From the NCBI GenBank assembly GCA_944319735.1, contig CALUEU010000008.1, positions 1-38,192 of the forward strand: DNA of 38,192 bases. The letters run 5' to 3'. Source of the DNA: an uncultured Methanomassiliicoccus sp. (GTDB lineage: Archaea > Thermoplasmatota > Thermoplasmata > Methanomassiliicoccales > Methanomassiliicoccaceae). The notes under the pieces were generated by a model, which worked only from the letters and a program-made list of their open reading frames with translations, was not told the DNA's origin and did not search any database. Below, piece by piece: positions 7,528-16,374 of the stretch. Every line of letters starts with the position of its first letter. Positions within the stretch are counted from its first letter, which is position 1. Both the position numbers and the translations under genes were made by a program.

Positions 7528-8316
7528 TCATGCCTTTCCGTTAATTATATCGTCCCAGTTGGATCTGATCTTCTTCCAGTCCCATCCCTCAATTGCCTTG
7601 TTTGCAAGACCTGGGCCTTCTGCAGCTTTTGCACTGTAGATACCCATATCGTAGGATTCTACGTACTCTCTGTTAACTGCACCACCGGCGCATATGAATG
7701 GAAGTTCTACTCCGACTTCTTTGAGTCTGCTGGAAATCCTGGAGAATGCAGACATGGTGGTTGTCATGAGTGCAGTTCCGGTAAGTACGTCTGGTTTCTG
7801 TTTCTGTACTTCATCAACGACGGTGTCAACGAGGATATCTTTTCCAAGATCTACTACATTAAATCCATTTGATTTTAGAAGAACTGCTGCGATATTCTTT
7901 CCGATATCGTGAGGATCTCCCTCAGCTGCGTGCATCATTACTACGCCTTTGTACTTTCTCTCTCCGCTCAAAGCTGCTTCTGCAACTTTTGTTCCACGGG
8001 TCATTGCATCAGATGCAACCATCACGTGTGGCAGGTAGTAGATACCGCGTCCGTATAATTCAGCTACAATGTCCATTCCGGCAAGGAGACCTTTCTCGAT
8101 GATCTCTTCTGCGCTTAAGGTCTCGAGAGCCTCACTAACATGCTTTTCAATGTCCTTTGACTTAAGGTTCATGACATCTTGTGCGATCTGCCTTAAGAAT
8201 TGATTCTCAGGTAGATACTGCTTTGCGATGTCTTCCGGCTTCTCACTTGATTCGACAACGATATCGTATCTAATCAAGATTTTATCCGCATTTACTGCAT
8301 CAAAATCTAAACTCAT
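7528..8316 (-). CDS. mtaC: Methanol-specific corrinoid protein MtaC
   Basis: 262 residues. MtaC carries the corrinoid that accepts the methyl group from methanol (by MtaB) and donates it to coenzyme M (by MtaA). An N-terminal helical cap domain (to about residue 110) is followed by the B12-binding Rossmann domain with D134-P-H136-D-I-G139-K-N. His136 is the lower axial cobalt ligand and has the same number as in M. barkeri MtaC. Later glycines (TGTALMTTTMS, CAGGAVN) bind the nucleotide tail. The ATG at 8316 follows AAGGAGTGAGTAA. The leader is about 85-90 nt long and holds a hairpin beside the ribosome binding site, which suggests control after transcription starts. Confidence 0.97.
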   Translation of the reverse strand: MSLDFDAVNADKILIRYDIVVESSEKPEDIAKQYLPENQFLRQIAQDVMNLKSKDIEKHVSEALETLSAEEIIEKGLLAGMDIVAELYGRGIYYLPHVMVASDAMTRGTKVAEAALSGERKYKGVVMMHAAEGDPHDIGKNIAAVLLKSNGFNVVDLGKDILVDTVVDEVQKQKPDVLTGTALMTTTMSAFSRISSRLKEVGVELPFICAGGAVNREYVESYDMGIYSAKAAEGPGLANKAIEGWDWKKIRSNWDDIINGKA

Positions 8317-8331
8317 TTACTCACTCCTTGA

Positions 8332-8366
8332 TGCGAGTTTATCAAATTTCCCTGCTTAAACTCGCA
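8332..8366 (-). promoter_or_regulatory. Hairpin in the mtaC-mtaB leader beside the ribosome binding site
   Basis: A perfect 10-bp inverted repeat, TGCGAGTTTA (8332-8341) and TAAACTCGCA (8357-8366), has a 15-base loop. On the mtaC transcript the stem ends 15 bases before the ATG, immediately upstream of AAGGAGTG. There is no T run after it, so it is unlikely to be a simple terminator. It could control ribosome access or transcript stability. Confidence 0.55.
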
Positions 8367-8424
8367 CATAATTAACAGTGATAACAATGCGTCCAATATA
8401 CTTTACGGTACGTTTTTTAGAAAA

Positions 8425-8436
8425 ATATTTAAACAC
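8425..8436 (-). promoter_or_regulatory. TATA box of mtaC-mtaB
   Basis: The minus strand reads GTTTAAATATTT here, the best TATA element upstream of mtaC. Initiation about 25 bp further would leave a leader of roughly 85-90 nt. Long leaders are described for mta operons of Methanosarcina. The rest of 8437-8599 is very AT-rich with no gene visible. Confidence 0.5.
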
Positions 8437-8599
8437 TGGCTTCAAAGCGGTTGGTACATCCATCCAGTAAAATAAAAGTTAAAGATATATAAAACACTCA
8501 TTATTTAATATTATTACAGTATCAGATAAAACTTATAAAAATACAATAAACACGCTAATAATATCATATACAGGAATTAATAAAAAAATATAAAGAGAC

Positions 8600-9742
8600 T
8601 TAAGCAGAGGCGGTTAGTTTCTGTATATATGATATAGAAAAGAAAGAGGGGAAGTCAAATCCCCTAGAAGGCTTTGAAATTGTAAGAGTGTTGTTAGAAT
8701 CGTTTACATCATGTGTATTGTAACTGTCCGAAGTTGTTATTTTAGATCCTTGGATTTTGTAAGTGTAATGGTACATATTGTAGTACATATTCAGAAAATC
8801 CCCGTCTCCGATATCAGTGGCTAAATGGAACAACCTTGAAGTATGTGCCAAAAAGTTGTCATTTACAACATCAATCGTAACTTTAGAACCGCCTTCTGTA
8901 GTAGGAATATATGCCTGTGCCCAGACATGATTTATCCAAGTACCTTTTGAGGTATTGTATAGAGCACCCATTTCCAGCCATGCCGGGACTCCGACTGCTC
9001 GAGCCAGAGAGCAGAAAAGAACGGACTGGTCATCACAGTCTCCGCGCTTGCTGTTAAGAAGCTGCAGTGCAGTCTGCGGAATTCCACCATATTCCTTGTA
9101 GGAAATGTTGTCGTCAATCCATTCGTAAATAAGTTTGAGAATCATGTATACGTTTGTTTCATCCCCCACAATCTTATCAGCCAGTTCTTTTATTTCTCCT
9201 CCCGTGTAGATCACATAACCCTTATTCCAGCCCGATACAGCTGGTATCCATTCACTTCCGTCGCCGCTTTCAGAGATAAGATATGGCTTCATGCTGCTGA
9301 GGGAACCGTTGAGATTCTGCTGAATGTAATCAACATTCAGAGAATTTGACTTGTCGATATCCCAGACATGTGTGTAGCATTCAACATCGTAAGAAATAGT
9401 TGAAGTATATGTTCCGACTCCGGTCCCGTTCCACCGGATCCAGTCAATGCCATACTCTGAAAATTCCTGATGATTGTTTACACTAGACTGACTGTTTACC
9501 TTCTGCAGGGTGATTCCATCCACCACATAATCTGTAGCTTTGGGGATTGTGACTGAATAGGTCATTCCTTCATTAGGCAGTGTGACTGAAATGTTCCTAT
9601 CCATCGTATACTGAGCATTTTCAGGATACTTTGCAGACGGATCAAAAACGTAATCTAGAAAACTATGTCCGACGGGAGTGAAAAGCAGGGAAGCCACGAC
9701 AAGGATCGCGGCAATTCCCGCAACTGCTTTTCCTGCACCCAT
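8600..9742 (-). CDS. Membrane-anchored transglutaminase-like protein
   Basis: 380 residues. One N-terminal helix (about 5-30) anchors the protein, with the bulk probably outside the cell. The transglutaminase-like core holds the Cys-His-Asp triad: C236 in KRGDCDDQSVLF, H272 in WINHVWAQAY and D291 in TIDVVND. Archaeal proteins of this type are usually thought to act as cysteine proteases or peptide-processing enzymes rather than cross-linkers; the substrate is unknown. Residues about 45-190 form a beta-rich region without a recognised motif. It lies 28 bases after the PrsW-like protease gene on the same strand. No clear ribosome binding site precedes the ATG, and a CTTTAAAT element lies only a few bases upstream. 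Confidence 0.82.
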   Translation of the reverse strand: MGAGKAVAGIAAILVVASLLFTPVGHSFLDYVFDPSAKYPENAQYTMDRNISVTLPNEGMTYSVTIPKATDYVVDGITLQKVNSQSSVNNHQEFSEYGIDWIRWNGTGVGTYTSTISYDVECYTHVWDIDKSNSLNVDYIQQNLNGSLSSMKPYLISESGDGSEWIPAVSGWNKGYVIYTGGEIKELADKIVGDETNVYMILKLIYEWIDDNISYKEYGGIPQTALQLLNSKRGDCDDQSVLFCSLARAVGVPAWLEMGALYNTSKGTWINHVWAQAYIPTTEGGSKVTIDVVNDNFLAHTSRLFHLATDIGDGDFLNMYYNMYHYTYKIQGSKITTSDSYNTHDVNDSNNTLTISKPSRGFDFPSFFSISYIQKLTASA

Positions 9743-9770
9743 GCGGATTTAAAGTTGAGGTAAAGGAGTA

Positions 9771-10496
9771 TTAATGTTTCTGCTGCTGGCGTTCTCTCCT
9801 TTCTTTCCTTGCAGTCTGTTTAGAAAGATGCCTGAGAGCCTCTTTAACATATGCCGGGAAGATCTTATTGAACAGATACCAGTAGTAGCCGAATACAAAG
9901 ACTATTGAAAGTCCGTAGAGGACATAGCCGATCGTATCAAAGCCACCGGTAGTCAGCTTGTATCCCAGAAGGAATACTGCTAAGTGGATGACTGCTGCCT
10001 GAGCAAAGTATGACCACATGCGTCCGCGGGCTGCACCGATACCTATGGTAACTGACGTAGAGATTGTCAGAAGTGCAGTCTGGACAGAGATCATAATCAT
10101 GATCACGAGGGAAGTTATCTCAATGCCGGTATCAGACATTCCAGATATGGCAGCGTTCATCGTACCAAACGCAAGTGCAGCAGCCATACCAGCACCTAAA
10201 CCAAAGGCATAGAACGGTGTATCGGCTTTAAGCTGGAAGCGGCGGAGGTTGAGAATAACCAGCTTGACTAATTCCTCTATTACAAAAGCTAAGAAGAAAT
10301 ATCCTGGAATTATAATCGATACTGCGTAGAGCGCCACTCCAATGAAGATACCTACAGCAAACATTCCAAAAAAGGTCGGGTCGCTAAAATATGGCTTCTC
10401 TACCTTAGGGTATGTATAGTTACGTAGAGAAATAAACATGAGCGCCACAGGCGGTGCAAAGCCTATCAAGGCCGCGAGCATCGATATGAAGTTCAT
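9771..10496 (-). CDS. PrsW-family intramembrane protease
   Basis: 241 residues from the ATG at 10496. A longer frame from 10571 is open, but the extra 25 residues are hydrophilic and unlike the family, and a TATA box (minus strand, 10521-10530) sits just the right distance upstream for a leaderless transcript starting at 10496. About seven or eight membrane helices are visible. The PrsW signature EELVK (E74, E75, K78) is followed by FYAFGLGAGMAAALAF, and H171 lies in a later helix. Members are glutamic-type intramembrane proteases; Bacillus PrsW cleaves an anti-sigma factor, which archaea lack, so the substrate here is unknown. The C-terminus is a basic, Gln- and Arg-rich tail. Confidence 0.8.
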   Translation of the reverse strand: MNFISMLAALIGFAPPVALMFISLRNYTYPKVEKPYFSDPTFFGMFAVGIFIGVALYAVSIIIPGYFFLAFVIEELVKLVILNLRRFQLKADTPFYAFGLGAGMAAALAFGTMNAAISGMSDTGIEITSLVIMIMISVQTALLTISTSVTIGIGAARGRMWSYFAQAAVIHLAVFLLGYKLTTGGFDTIGYVLYGLSIVFVFGYYWYLFNKIFPAYVKEALRHLSKQTARKERRERQQQKH

Positions 10497-10520
10497 CTGA
10501 GGCTCGCGACGATGTTTCGA

Positions 10521-10530
10521 TATATAGTTT
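10521..10530 (-). promoter_or_regulatory. TATA box of the PrsW-like gene
   Basis: The minus strand reads AAACTATATA, about 25-30 bp before the ATG at 10496. This spacing puts the transcription start at or next to the start codon, so the mRNA is probably leaderless. Confidence 0.5.
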
Positions 10531-10701
10531 TTTGTAGACTCTACCTCTGTCGCACAACTAACAATCTGCAATTTTGTTTATGCCTGACATACGGCATAAT
10601 TTCTTACATGATTGTGTTAAAGTCGGTTTCTATCACTGTCACCGCGAATATTACATAATGTGATCGCTATCCTGCGCAGGCACTTTACGGCGGATTGATG
10701 T

Positions 10702-11757
10702 ATGTTACATGAAAGTATTGCAATAATAACTGATGTTCCTCTTGAAAAAATGATGGAACATCTTCCTCCCATCAAAAGCCCAGTTGAGACTATAAATATC
10801 AAAATTGACGGGGAATTCATACCGATGGGCACTGATGTTTTGATGCCCTATGTATATAGAGAAAGATTAGCCCACGGGTGCATCCATCTGGTGTATCTCG
10901 GTCTTGGTCCAGTAAGCATAAAACGCGGAATTAAGGAACCTCCGTATGTTGATGATATAAAAGCTCTTGTTGACAGCGGTTCTGAATGTTGGTATGAATA
11001 CGGATTCGTATCAACAGAGTATCCTTCATATGAGTTGCATCTGATGATGTTTGTTTACTGGTACCTTGCTAACGGTGGTAAAAACATCATACTTTACAGA
11101 CAGGTAGACATGCCGCCGTTAGATCCAGAAACTCCTGTGTCAAAAGTAGATATTTCAAATAAACTGCCTGGACAGACACCAATGTGCAGCAGATTGATCC
11201 ATGATGTTCTTTACTGGTTCTTTGACTCTAAAAATACTGCAAAAAATCATGATACTGCGATACTTGAAAGAATTGCTGAAGACAAAGATTTGGATTTCTA
11301 CCAGTCACAAAGAGCATTGATACGCCCTCATGACGATCTCACACTTGGCGAATTGATGAAGATCTGCGGAAATGCAGCAGCATACACTGAAGTCTATGAT
11401 TATGAAAAATTACTGGACACTTGGAATAAAGAGTATCAAGCTAAAGCAGATGAAAACACGGAAGAAAAACCTCCTGTTAAACCTCTGGAATCTGTAGAGA
11501 TAATCACAGACATGCCAAAGTTCTGGGAAAAGGAAAAGGATGGATGGATAGGACCTCCTTGCACCAAGGGACCAAGCATCTATGAGGATTGTCCTGTTCG
11601 TTTCTATACTTTTTACAGCTATAACGCGCTTGATTCCCTGCAGCTCAAAAGTGGAATAGATCTTGACGGCAGTTTTATTTATGTCGATCATTCCAGCATA
11701 GGACTTGCAGCAGTTGTTGACACTAAATACAAAAAAGGTGCAGAGCAGGAGATGTAA
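10702..11757 (+). CDS. Unrecognised soluble protein, 351 residues
   Basis: I do not recognise the family. There is no signal peptide or membrane segment, and the protein is acidic and rich in aromatic residues. A short motif near the start (IAIITDVPLEKMMEHLPP) recurs in looser form at about residue 268 (VEIITDMPKFWEKEKDGW), which hints at two related halves joined by a charged linker (about 248-263, KADENTEEKPPVK). The middle has CSRLIHDVLYWFF and a possible nucleic-acid or phosphate loop rich in His and Arg (RALIRPHDDLTL), but no catalytic motif stands out. The ATG at 10702 has only a poor binding site and a competing out-of-frame ATG lies four bases upstream. It is divergent from the PrsW-like gene. 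Confidence 0.75.
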   Translation: MLHESIAIITDVPLEKMMEHLPPIKSPVETINIKIDGEFIPMGTDVLMPYVYRERLAHGCIHLVYLGLGPVSIKRGIKEPPYVDDIKALVDSGSECWYEYGFVSTEYPSYELHLMMFVYWYLANGGKNIILYRQVDMPPLDPETPVSKVDISNKLPGQTPMCSRLIHDVLYWFFDSKNTAKNHDTAILERIAEDKDLDFYQSQRALIRPHDDLTLGELMKICGNAAAYTEVYDYEKLLDTWNKEYQAKADENTEEKPPVKPLESVEIITDMPKFWEKEKDGWIGPPCTKGPSIYEDCPVRFYTFYSYNALDSLQLKSGIDLDGSFIYVDHSSIGLAAVVDTKYKKGAEQEM

Positions 11758-11792
11758 AGTCGAGTCAACGACTACAGCAAGAATCTGGCTTA

Positions 11793-12155
11793 TCAATATC
11801 CATATTTAAAGCCTAGATAAACAAACCAGATATCCACGGCTGATAATACCGTCAAACCCATCATTGAACATATCAGAGTTATTTTTTCTCCAGTTTTTAC
11901 CTTTTCATCTTCTTCCAACAGCCTGACAAGCCTGCATATTCCAAAAAGAAATAGCCATAAGACTAAGCCAATTATAGAAGTAGTTAGAAGGGAGTATTTA
12001 CCGGCATAGTCTGTGATGTTTCCATTAAAGTCTGTATGTATAGGCACATGATCAGGCAGGAATGGCATGGAAGGTATAGCGACGATCCACGGTAAAATGG
12101 CGATTATTGCCATTAAAACGTAGTATCCTCGGTACATCCCCTTCTTCCGATTCAT
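11793..12155 (-). CDS. Small membrane protein, DUF1648/SdpI-like (second copy)
   Basis: 120 residues from the ATG at 12155; a TTG three codons upstream is in frame but less likely, since GCAGGTTG lies about ten bases before the ATG. It has three membrane helices. After the first is FLPDHVPIHTDFNG, which matches the LPxH[VI]PxHxxxxG pattern of DUF1648 better than its paralog at 3419-3754 does. The end GFKYGY is shared with that paralog. SdpI-type proteins confer immunity to a toxin in Bacillus; here the role is open. Convergent with the unknown gene at 10702-11757. Confidence 0.65.
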   Translation of the reverse strand: MNRKKGMYRGYYVLMAIIAILPWIVAIPSMPFLPDHVPIHTDFNGNITDYAGKYSLLTTSIIGLVLWLFLFGICRLVRLLEEDEKVKTGEKITLICSMMGLTVLSAVDIWFVYLGFKYGY

Positions 12156-12197
12156 TTGAATCAACCTGCAGTAATTCCAATCAGAGAGTGAATTATT

Positions 12198-14081
12198 TCA
12201 GGATACCAATTTGTCATAGTAGTGGGCTACAACGCAGGCGTCGGCACATTTCATGCAGTGCGTACAGCGCTTTTCATTAATCTCCACAACACCCTTTGTG
12301 AATTTGATGGCGTGTGATTTGCAGTTTCTCACACAAATGCCGCAGTCTGTGCACATCTGAGCTCTCAATATTGCTTTTGCACCGTCTTCAAAGAGCTTTT
12401 CAGCCTCTTCCTGCGTCTGTGCTGTGGAAACTATCTGCCCTCCGCCGAATATTTTGAGTGTGCCGCCTTTCTTAGTTTTTACAAGTGCGATGTCAAACTC
12501 AGGAGAATATTTCACTGAGCCGATGGTTTTTAGCATTTCGGCAGTCATCTGAAAACCATGTTCGCCTGGAACAGAAAGAATTCCTTCGGCAGAATAACCG
12601 CCCATCAGACACGGTGAGACTCCCTTAACCCATTTGAGATCCAGATTGTCAGAGCGCGTCTTAGGAATGTTTACATTTAACTCTTCTGCAACCTTGATCA
12701 TTTTTTTAGGAAGCGCCTTCCATCTCCAGAATCCGTATTTTATGAAGTCCTCGCCGTCCTTGCCTGCCCAGCTGACCAAGTATGAATTCCATTTGTCATG
12801 CAGTTCGGGATGAATGATGCCCGTATTCTTCCATTCTGATTCCAGACAGGAAGGGCAGAGATAGCATCCTATTCTTTCAAAGTCCTCATCATAGAGCGGG
12901 TTGTACTCAAGATTCTTCCACCAGATGTATCCCCAGACATCAATGGCTCTCCAATGCCGTATCGGATTGAGAATTGTCTGATTGGGAACAAATGGATTTC
13001 TTGAAACAAATGCCAGATTTGAACGTGCAAATGATTCAAAACTCCTGTTTCCCTCTACAGTGACTGTTCCTCTGGGAAAATTCCTTTCAATCAAGGAAGT
13101 CAGTGGAGCTAACTTACAGACTTTACAGCACCATCTAAAGTCTTTGGCAGGAGGCCCGAAGTTGTCAATCTGCTCTTTGAAGGCATCCCTTGCATCAGCA
13201 ATAAGCAGCCTTTCACCGTGGTTTCTGGCAAATCTATCTACAAAGCTTACAGTCTCAGGAAACTCTAAACCAGTGTTTACGAACATCAATGAGAATTTCT
13301 TTCCTGTCTTAGACAGCAAACCGTATGCTGCCAGTGAATCTTTTCCACCTGAGAAGGATAATGTCACAGGAAGTTCACTGTTGTTGATAAAGGACTTCAG
13401 ATCTGAGACGCCGTTAGACTCCAGTGCGCTGAAGTAGGCTTTGTTTACATTGATGAATCCAGTCCAGGAAGACTTGCGGCTGGAAACTTCCAGCTCTCCT
13501 TTTCCCACATCCCTTATGCCGATGGCCTTGTTAGATGTCCAGGAGTCGTCGCTGTCAACTTTAGCTACAGCACTGCAGATCATGCTTCCAGACAAGACAA
13601 TTAATGGATCTCCGGCTTTGAAATTGCCTTTGATCTCTTTGATAAAACTGCCTGGAATCGATTTTCCTTTCAGATGGCCACTGTCTTTAGAGAGTATGAC
13701 CACTCCTTTTGAAGCCTCCTTGGAAATCATTCTTGCCCCGTCAAGTTTCAGATCAAGGGCGAAATTTCTGATTCTGAGGTCATAACGCAGAGTGGCGACT
13801 ACTCTTCCCTGCACAACCACTTCATCTGTACGGTCCTCTCCGGCAGTCTTGTTGAGAAAAATTGTCTTTCCCTTGAGGAATTTGTCGGTGCCGAAGTACC
13901 TGCGGAAAAGAGAAGCGATGAGATCGTTCGTTTTTCCCATTGACGGTCTGAGATCACCAGGATTTGAAACTGAGAATTCTCTGCCTGCAGAAGAGCACAC
14001 GCTGCATTCTCTTCCTAAAACCAGAGTACCGCATTGGTCACACCATCTGAATGCAGTCTTACCATGCTCGAATTGAGGCAT
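12198..14081 (-). CDS. PAPS-reductase-like multidomain iron-sulfur protein
   Basis: 627 residues in four parts: an N-terminal zinc ribbon (C14, C17, C26, C29); a PUA-like RNA-binding domain around residues 120-195; an ATP-pyrophosphatase/PAPS-reductase domain with the PP-loop SGGKDS at 244-249 and cysteines C318-C319, C322 and C406, C409, C412; and a two-cluster ferredoxin (C577, C580, C583, C587; C606, C609, C612, C616). This layout matches archaeal proteins annotated as phosphoadenosine phosphosulfate reductase family. The ferredoxin suggests direct electron supply, while the PUA domain and zinc ribbon point to RNA, so sulfur transfer to tRNA is an alternative to sulfate assimilation. The ATG at 14081 is leaderless or nearly so. 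Confidence 0.85.
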   Translation of the reverse strand: MPQFEHGKTAFRWCDQCGTLVLGRECSVCSSAGREFSVSNPGDLRPSMGKTNDLIASLFRRYFGTDKFLKGKTIFLNKTAGEDRTDEVVVQGRVVATLRYDLRIRNFALDLKLDGARMISKEASKGVVILSKDSGHLKGKSIPGSFIKEIKGNFKAGDPLIVLSGSMICSAVAKVDSDDSWTSNKAIGIRDVGKGELEVSSRKSSWTGFINVNKAYFSALESNGVSDLKSFINNSELPVTLSFSGGKDSLAAYGLLSKTGKKFSLMFVNTGLEFPETVSFVDRFARNHGERLLIADARDAFKEQIDNFGPPAKDFRWCCKVCKLAPLTSLIERNFPRGTVTVEGNRSFESFARSNLAFVSRNPFVPNQTILNPIRHWRAIDVWGYIWWKNLEYNPLYDEDFERIGCYLCPSCLESEWKNTGIIHPELHDKWNSYLVSWAGKDGEDFIKYGFWRWKALPKKMIKVAEELNVNIPKTRSDNLDLKWVKGVSPCLMGGYSAEGILSVPGEHGFQMTAEMLKTIGSVKYSPEFDIALVKTKKGGTLKIFGGGQIVSTAQTQEEAEKLFEDGAKAILRAQMCTDCGICVRNCKSHAIKFTKGVVEINEKRCTHCMKCADACVVAHYYDKLVS

Positions 14082-14131
14082 ACAGATTGATCAATGTATC
14101 CTACTTCAAAGTTGCTATGCGATCAATAACG

Positions 14132-14139
14132 TTTATACA
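14132..14139 (+). promoter_or_regulatory. TATA box of the site-2 protease gene
   Basis: TTTATACA is centred about 28 bp before the ATG at 14163, the spacing of a leaderless archaeal transcript. No ribosome binding site is visible between them. Confidence 0.45.
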
Positions 14140-14162
14140 CTCAATAGAGAATAAGTGAAAAG

Positions 14163-14828
14163 ATGTACAGACCGGCACCAATGAATATTCCACAAGATTA
14201 CGGTAAAATCAAATTCAGCAAGGAGGAAATGAGACACATCTTGTTTTCCGTCATAGTGCTGACGATTGCTTTTACGCTAGCGTTTTCAGGAATAATATTA
14301 GGAGACAGATACATAATCGGCCTCAGTACGGCAGAGTATCTATTATACTATCTAGCGGTATCATTTGTTGCAGTATTAAGCGGATTTCTGTTACATGAAC
14401 TGGCACATAAATTCGTGGCACAGAAGAATGGGGCCTGGGCAGAGTTCAGATCATTTCCGATGGGACTGGCTGTAGCGTTATTCTTCTCAGTACTGGGAGT
14501 GCTGTTTGCAGCTCCGGGTGCTGTGTACATTCAAGGAATGATCAGCAAAAAGCAGAACGGGCACATCAGCATCGCCGGACCGGTGACGAACTTAGTCCTG
14601 GGTACAGGTTTCATTCTGATTGCCATGGCATTCGGTACAAATGACCTCATCGGCTACGGATTATACCTAGTAGGCTCCATCAACCTGCTGCTTGCAGTCT
14701 TTAACTTACTGCCGGTACCACCGCTTGACGGTTACAAGGTACTAAGATGGAACCTTCCGGCATATATTGTAGTAATGGCAGCCGCCATTGTCATGGCAGC
14801 TGGTGTTTACACAGGCTGGTGGTTTTAA
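14163..14828 (+). CDS. Site-2 protease family (M50) intramembrane metalloprotease
   Basis: 221 residues, about six membrane helices. The zinc motif HELAH (78-82) lies in a helix, and the third ligand motif NLLPVPPLDG (181-190, Asp189) is present, so both halves of the M50 active site are intact. Such enzymes cut membrane-bound substrates. There is no PDZ or CBS domain; this is the minimal archaeal form. The start is supported by the TATA spacing. The last bases overlap the end of the flavoprotein gene on the opposite strand by four bases. Confidence 0.88.
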   Translation: MYRPAPMNIPQDYGKIKFSKEEMRHILFSVIVLTIAFTLAFSGIILGDRYIIGLSTAEYLLYYLAVSFVAVLSGFLLHELAHKFVAQKNGAWAEFRSFPMGLAVALFFSVLGVLFAAPGAVYIQGMISKKQNGHISIAGPVTNLVLGTGFILIAMAFGTNDLIGYGLYLVGSINLLLAVFNLLPVPPLDGYKVLRWNLPAYIVVMAAAIVMAAGVYTGWWF

Positions 14829-16255
14829 AGATCTTCACATGGGTAACGAAGGTGCTTGATAATGCATCCTTCTTCCCATTCCTGCTGTTTTCCAGGGTTC
14901 ATGATGTTGTTGGGATCTAACGCCTTTTTTATTGTCTTCATGACTCCCAAGGCAGAAGACCTTTCTTTTTGGAAGTAAGGAGCTTTGGAGATACCGACGC
15001 CGTGTTCTCCTGTGACGGTTCCGCCCAGTCTTACACAGGTCTCAAAGATCTCACGCACAGCATTTTCACCGTTTTTCCAGGCTTCTTTGGATTCTGGATT
15101 AAGAAGCATCTTTGTGTGAAGGTTTCCGTCTGCAGCGTGACCGTATGTTCCTACGATAACGTGATTGCGCTCTGCAATTTCTGCAAAGGCCATGACAGCA
15201 TCGGGAATTTTGGAAATCGGTACAGCCATATCATCTGCCAGTGAAACTGACACTAAACCCTGGCCGTATCTGGAAAGGGCGGACATAACGCTCTTTCTGG
15301 AATTTGTCCACTGAGCCATCTGCTTTGGGTCATCAGACTGGTCAAGACCTACAGCGCCGAGATCATTTGCCACCTGGGCAACTTCCACAAGCTCTTTTGC
15401 TACAATTTCTGGCTCTCCGTCGACTTCAATCATACAGAGCGCGGCGACATCAGGCAGTCCGGCGTTGATTGCCTTGTTGACTGCACGAATGCATGTAGAA
15501 TCCATCAGCTCCATGGCGGAAGGCAGGAGGGGCTTGGCAATAAGATTGGATACACACTGTCCGGCCTTCTCTAGGGAGTCAAAGCCAGCAAGCACCATTG
15601 CCATTTTCTTCGGCTTGGGGACTACTTTCAGAGTTACCTCGGTAATTACTCCCAGTGTTCCCTCGCTTCCTACAAAGAATTTCTCCAGCTGGTATCCGGA
15701 AGCATCTTTCAGCGTCTTTGTTCCCACTTTGATAATGTCTCCATTAGGAAGAACTACTTCCAGTCCCAGAACGTAATCTCTGGTTCCTCCGTATTTTACA
15801 GCGCGCATTCCTGAAGCATTCGTCGCAACCATGCCGCCGATTGTACAGGCTTCAGCGCTTCCCGGAGTCGGCGGGAATGTAAACTTGTAAGGTGCCAGTG
15901 CCTTCTGGAGCTTGTCGTAAACTACACCGGCCTCACACACGCAGTATAAATCTGGAACTCTGACTTCCTTGATTTTGTTCATGCGTGTAAGGTCCATAAC
16001 AATGCCGCTTTTCAGTGGCACAGCTCCGCCGCACAAACCGGTTCCAGCTCCGCGGGGGACTACCGGAATTTTGTACTTGTTAGCCATCTTCAATATGGCT
16101 GAGACTTCTTCTGTTGAGGATGGACGTACCACAACAGATGGTGTCACATGATGAATAGAAGCGTCAAAGCCATAGGTGTACAAATCTGCGATATTTGTGG
16201 AGAAATTGCCATCTCCTACGATTGTTTGAATTTCAGAAACTACAGTTTGATCCAT
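14825..16255 (-). CDS. FAD-linked oxidase, GlcD / D-lactate dehydrogenase type
   Basis: 476 residues, full length. The N-terminal PCMH-type FAD-binding domain has PRGAGTGLCGGAV (67-79), the GSAEACTIGGMVATNASG stretch and GSEGTLGVITEVTLKV. The C-terminal FAD-oxidase domain has TYGHAADGNLHTKML and GTVTGEHGVGISK, with its flavin-side histidines. The fold catalyses oxidation of a 2-hydroxyacid such as D-lactate or glycolate. No CCG/GlcF-type iron-sulfur partner is adjacent, so the electron acceptor is not shown by context; an HdrD-like partner elsewhere is possible. An AT-rich TATA-like stretch at about 16283-16295 lies upstream of the ATG at 16255 (minus strand). Confidence 0.88.
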   Translation of the reverse strand: MDQTVVSEIQTIVGDGNFSTNIADLYTYGFDASIHHVTPSVVVRPSSTEEVSAILKMANKYKIPVVPRGAGTGLCGGAVPLKSGIVMDLTRMNKIKEVRVPDLYCVCEAGVVYDKLQKALAPYKFTFPPTPGSAEACTIGGMVATNASGMRAVKYGGTRDYVLGLEVVLPNGDIIKVGTKTLKDASGYQLEKFFVGSEGTLGVITEVTLKVVPKPKKMAMVLAGFDSLEKAGQCVSNLIAKPLLPSAMELMDSTCIRAVNKAINAGLPDVAALCMIEVDGEPEIVAKELVEVAQVANDLGAVGLDQSDDPKQMAQWTNSRKSVMSALSRYGQGLVSVSLADDMAVPISKIPDAVMAFAEIAERNHVIVGTYGHAADGNLHTKMLLNPESKEAWKNGENAVREIFETCVRLGGTVTGEHGVGISKAPYFQKERSSALGVMKTIKKALDPNNIMNPGKQQEWEEGCIIKHLRYPCEDL

Positions 16256-16374
16256 GGTCTCACTGATTGCGCATTGCGTATGAATATTAAAAAAACTATC
16301 CCAAAAATAGGAGTTAAAGGGAGAAGGGGCTTTCTAAAAATACGAAAGCCGTTGGATTTGATGTGTAAAACTGC

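Noticed and set aside
12982-14076. Long plus-strand frames opposite the PAPS-reductase-like gene
   Set aside because: They are shadows of the minus-strand gene, with no start sites and no domain resemblance.
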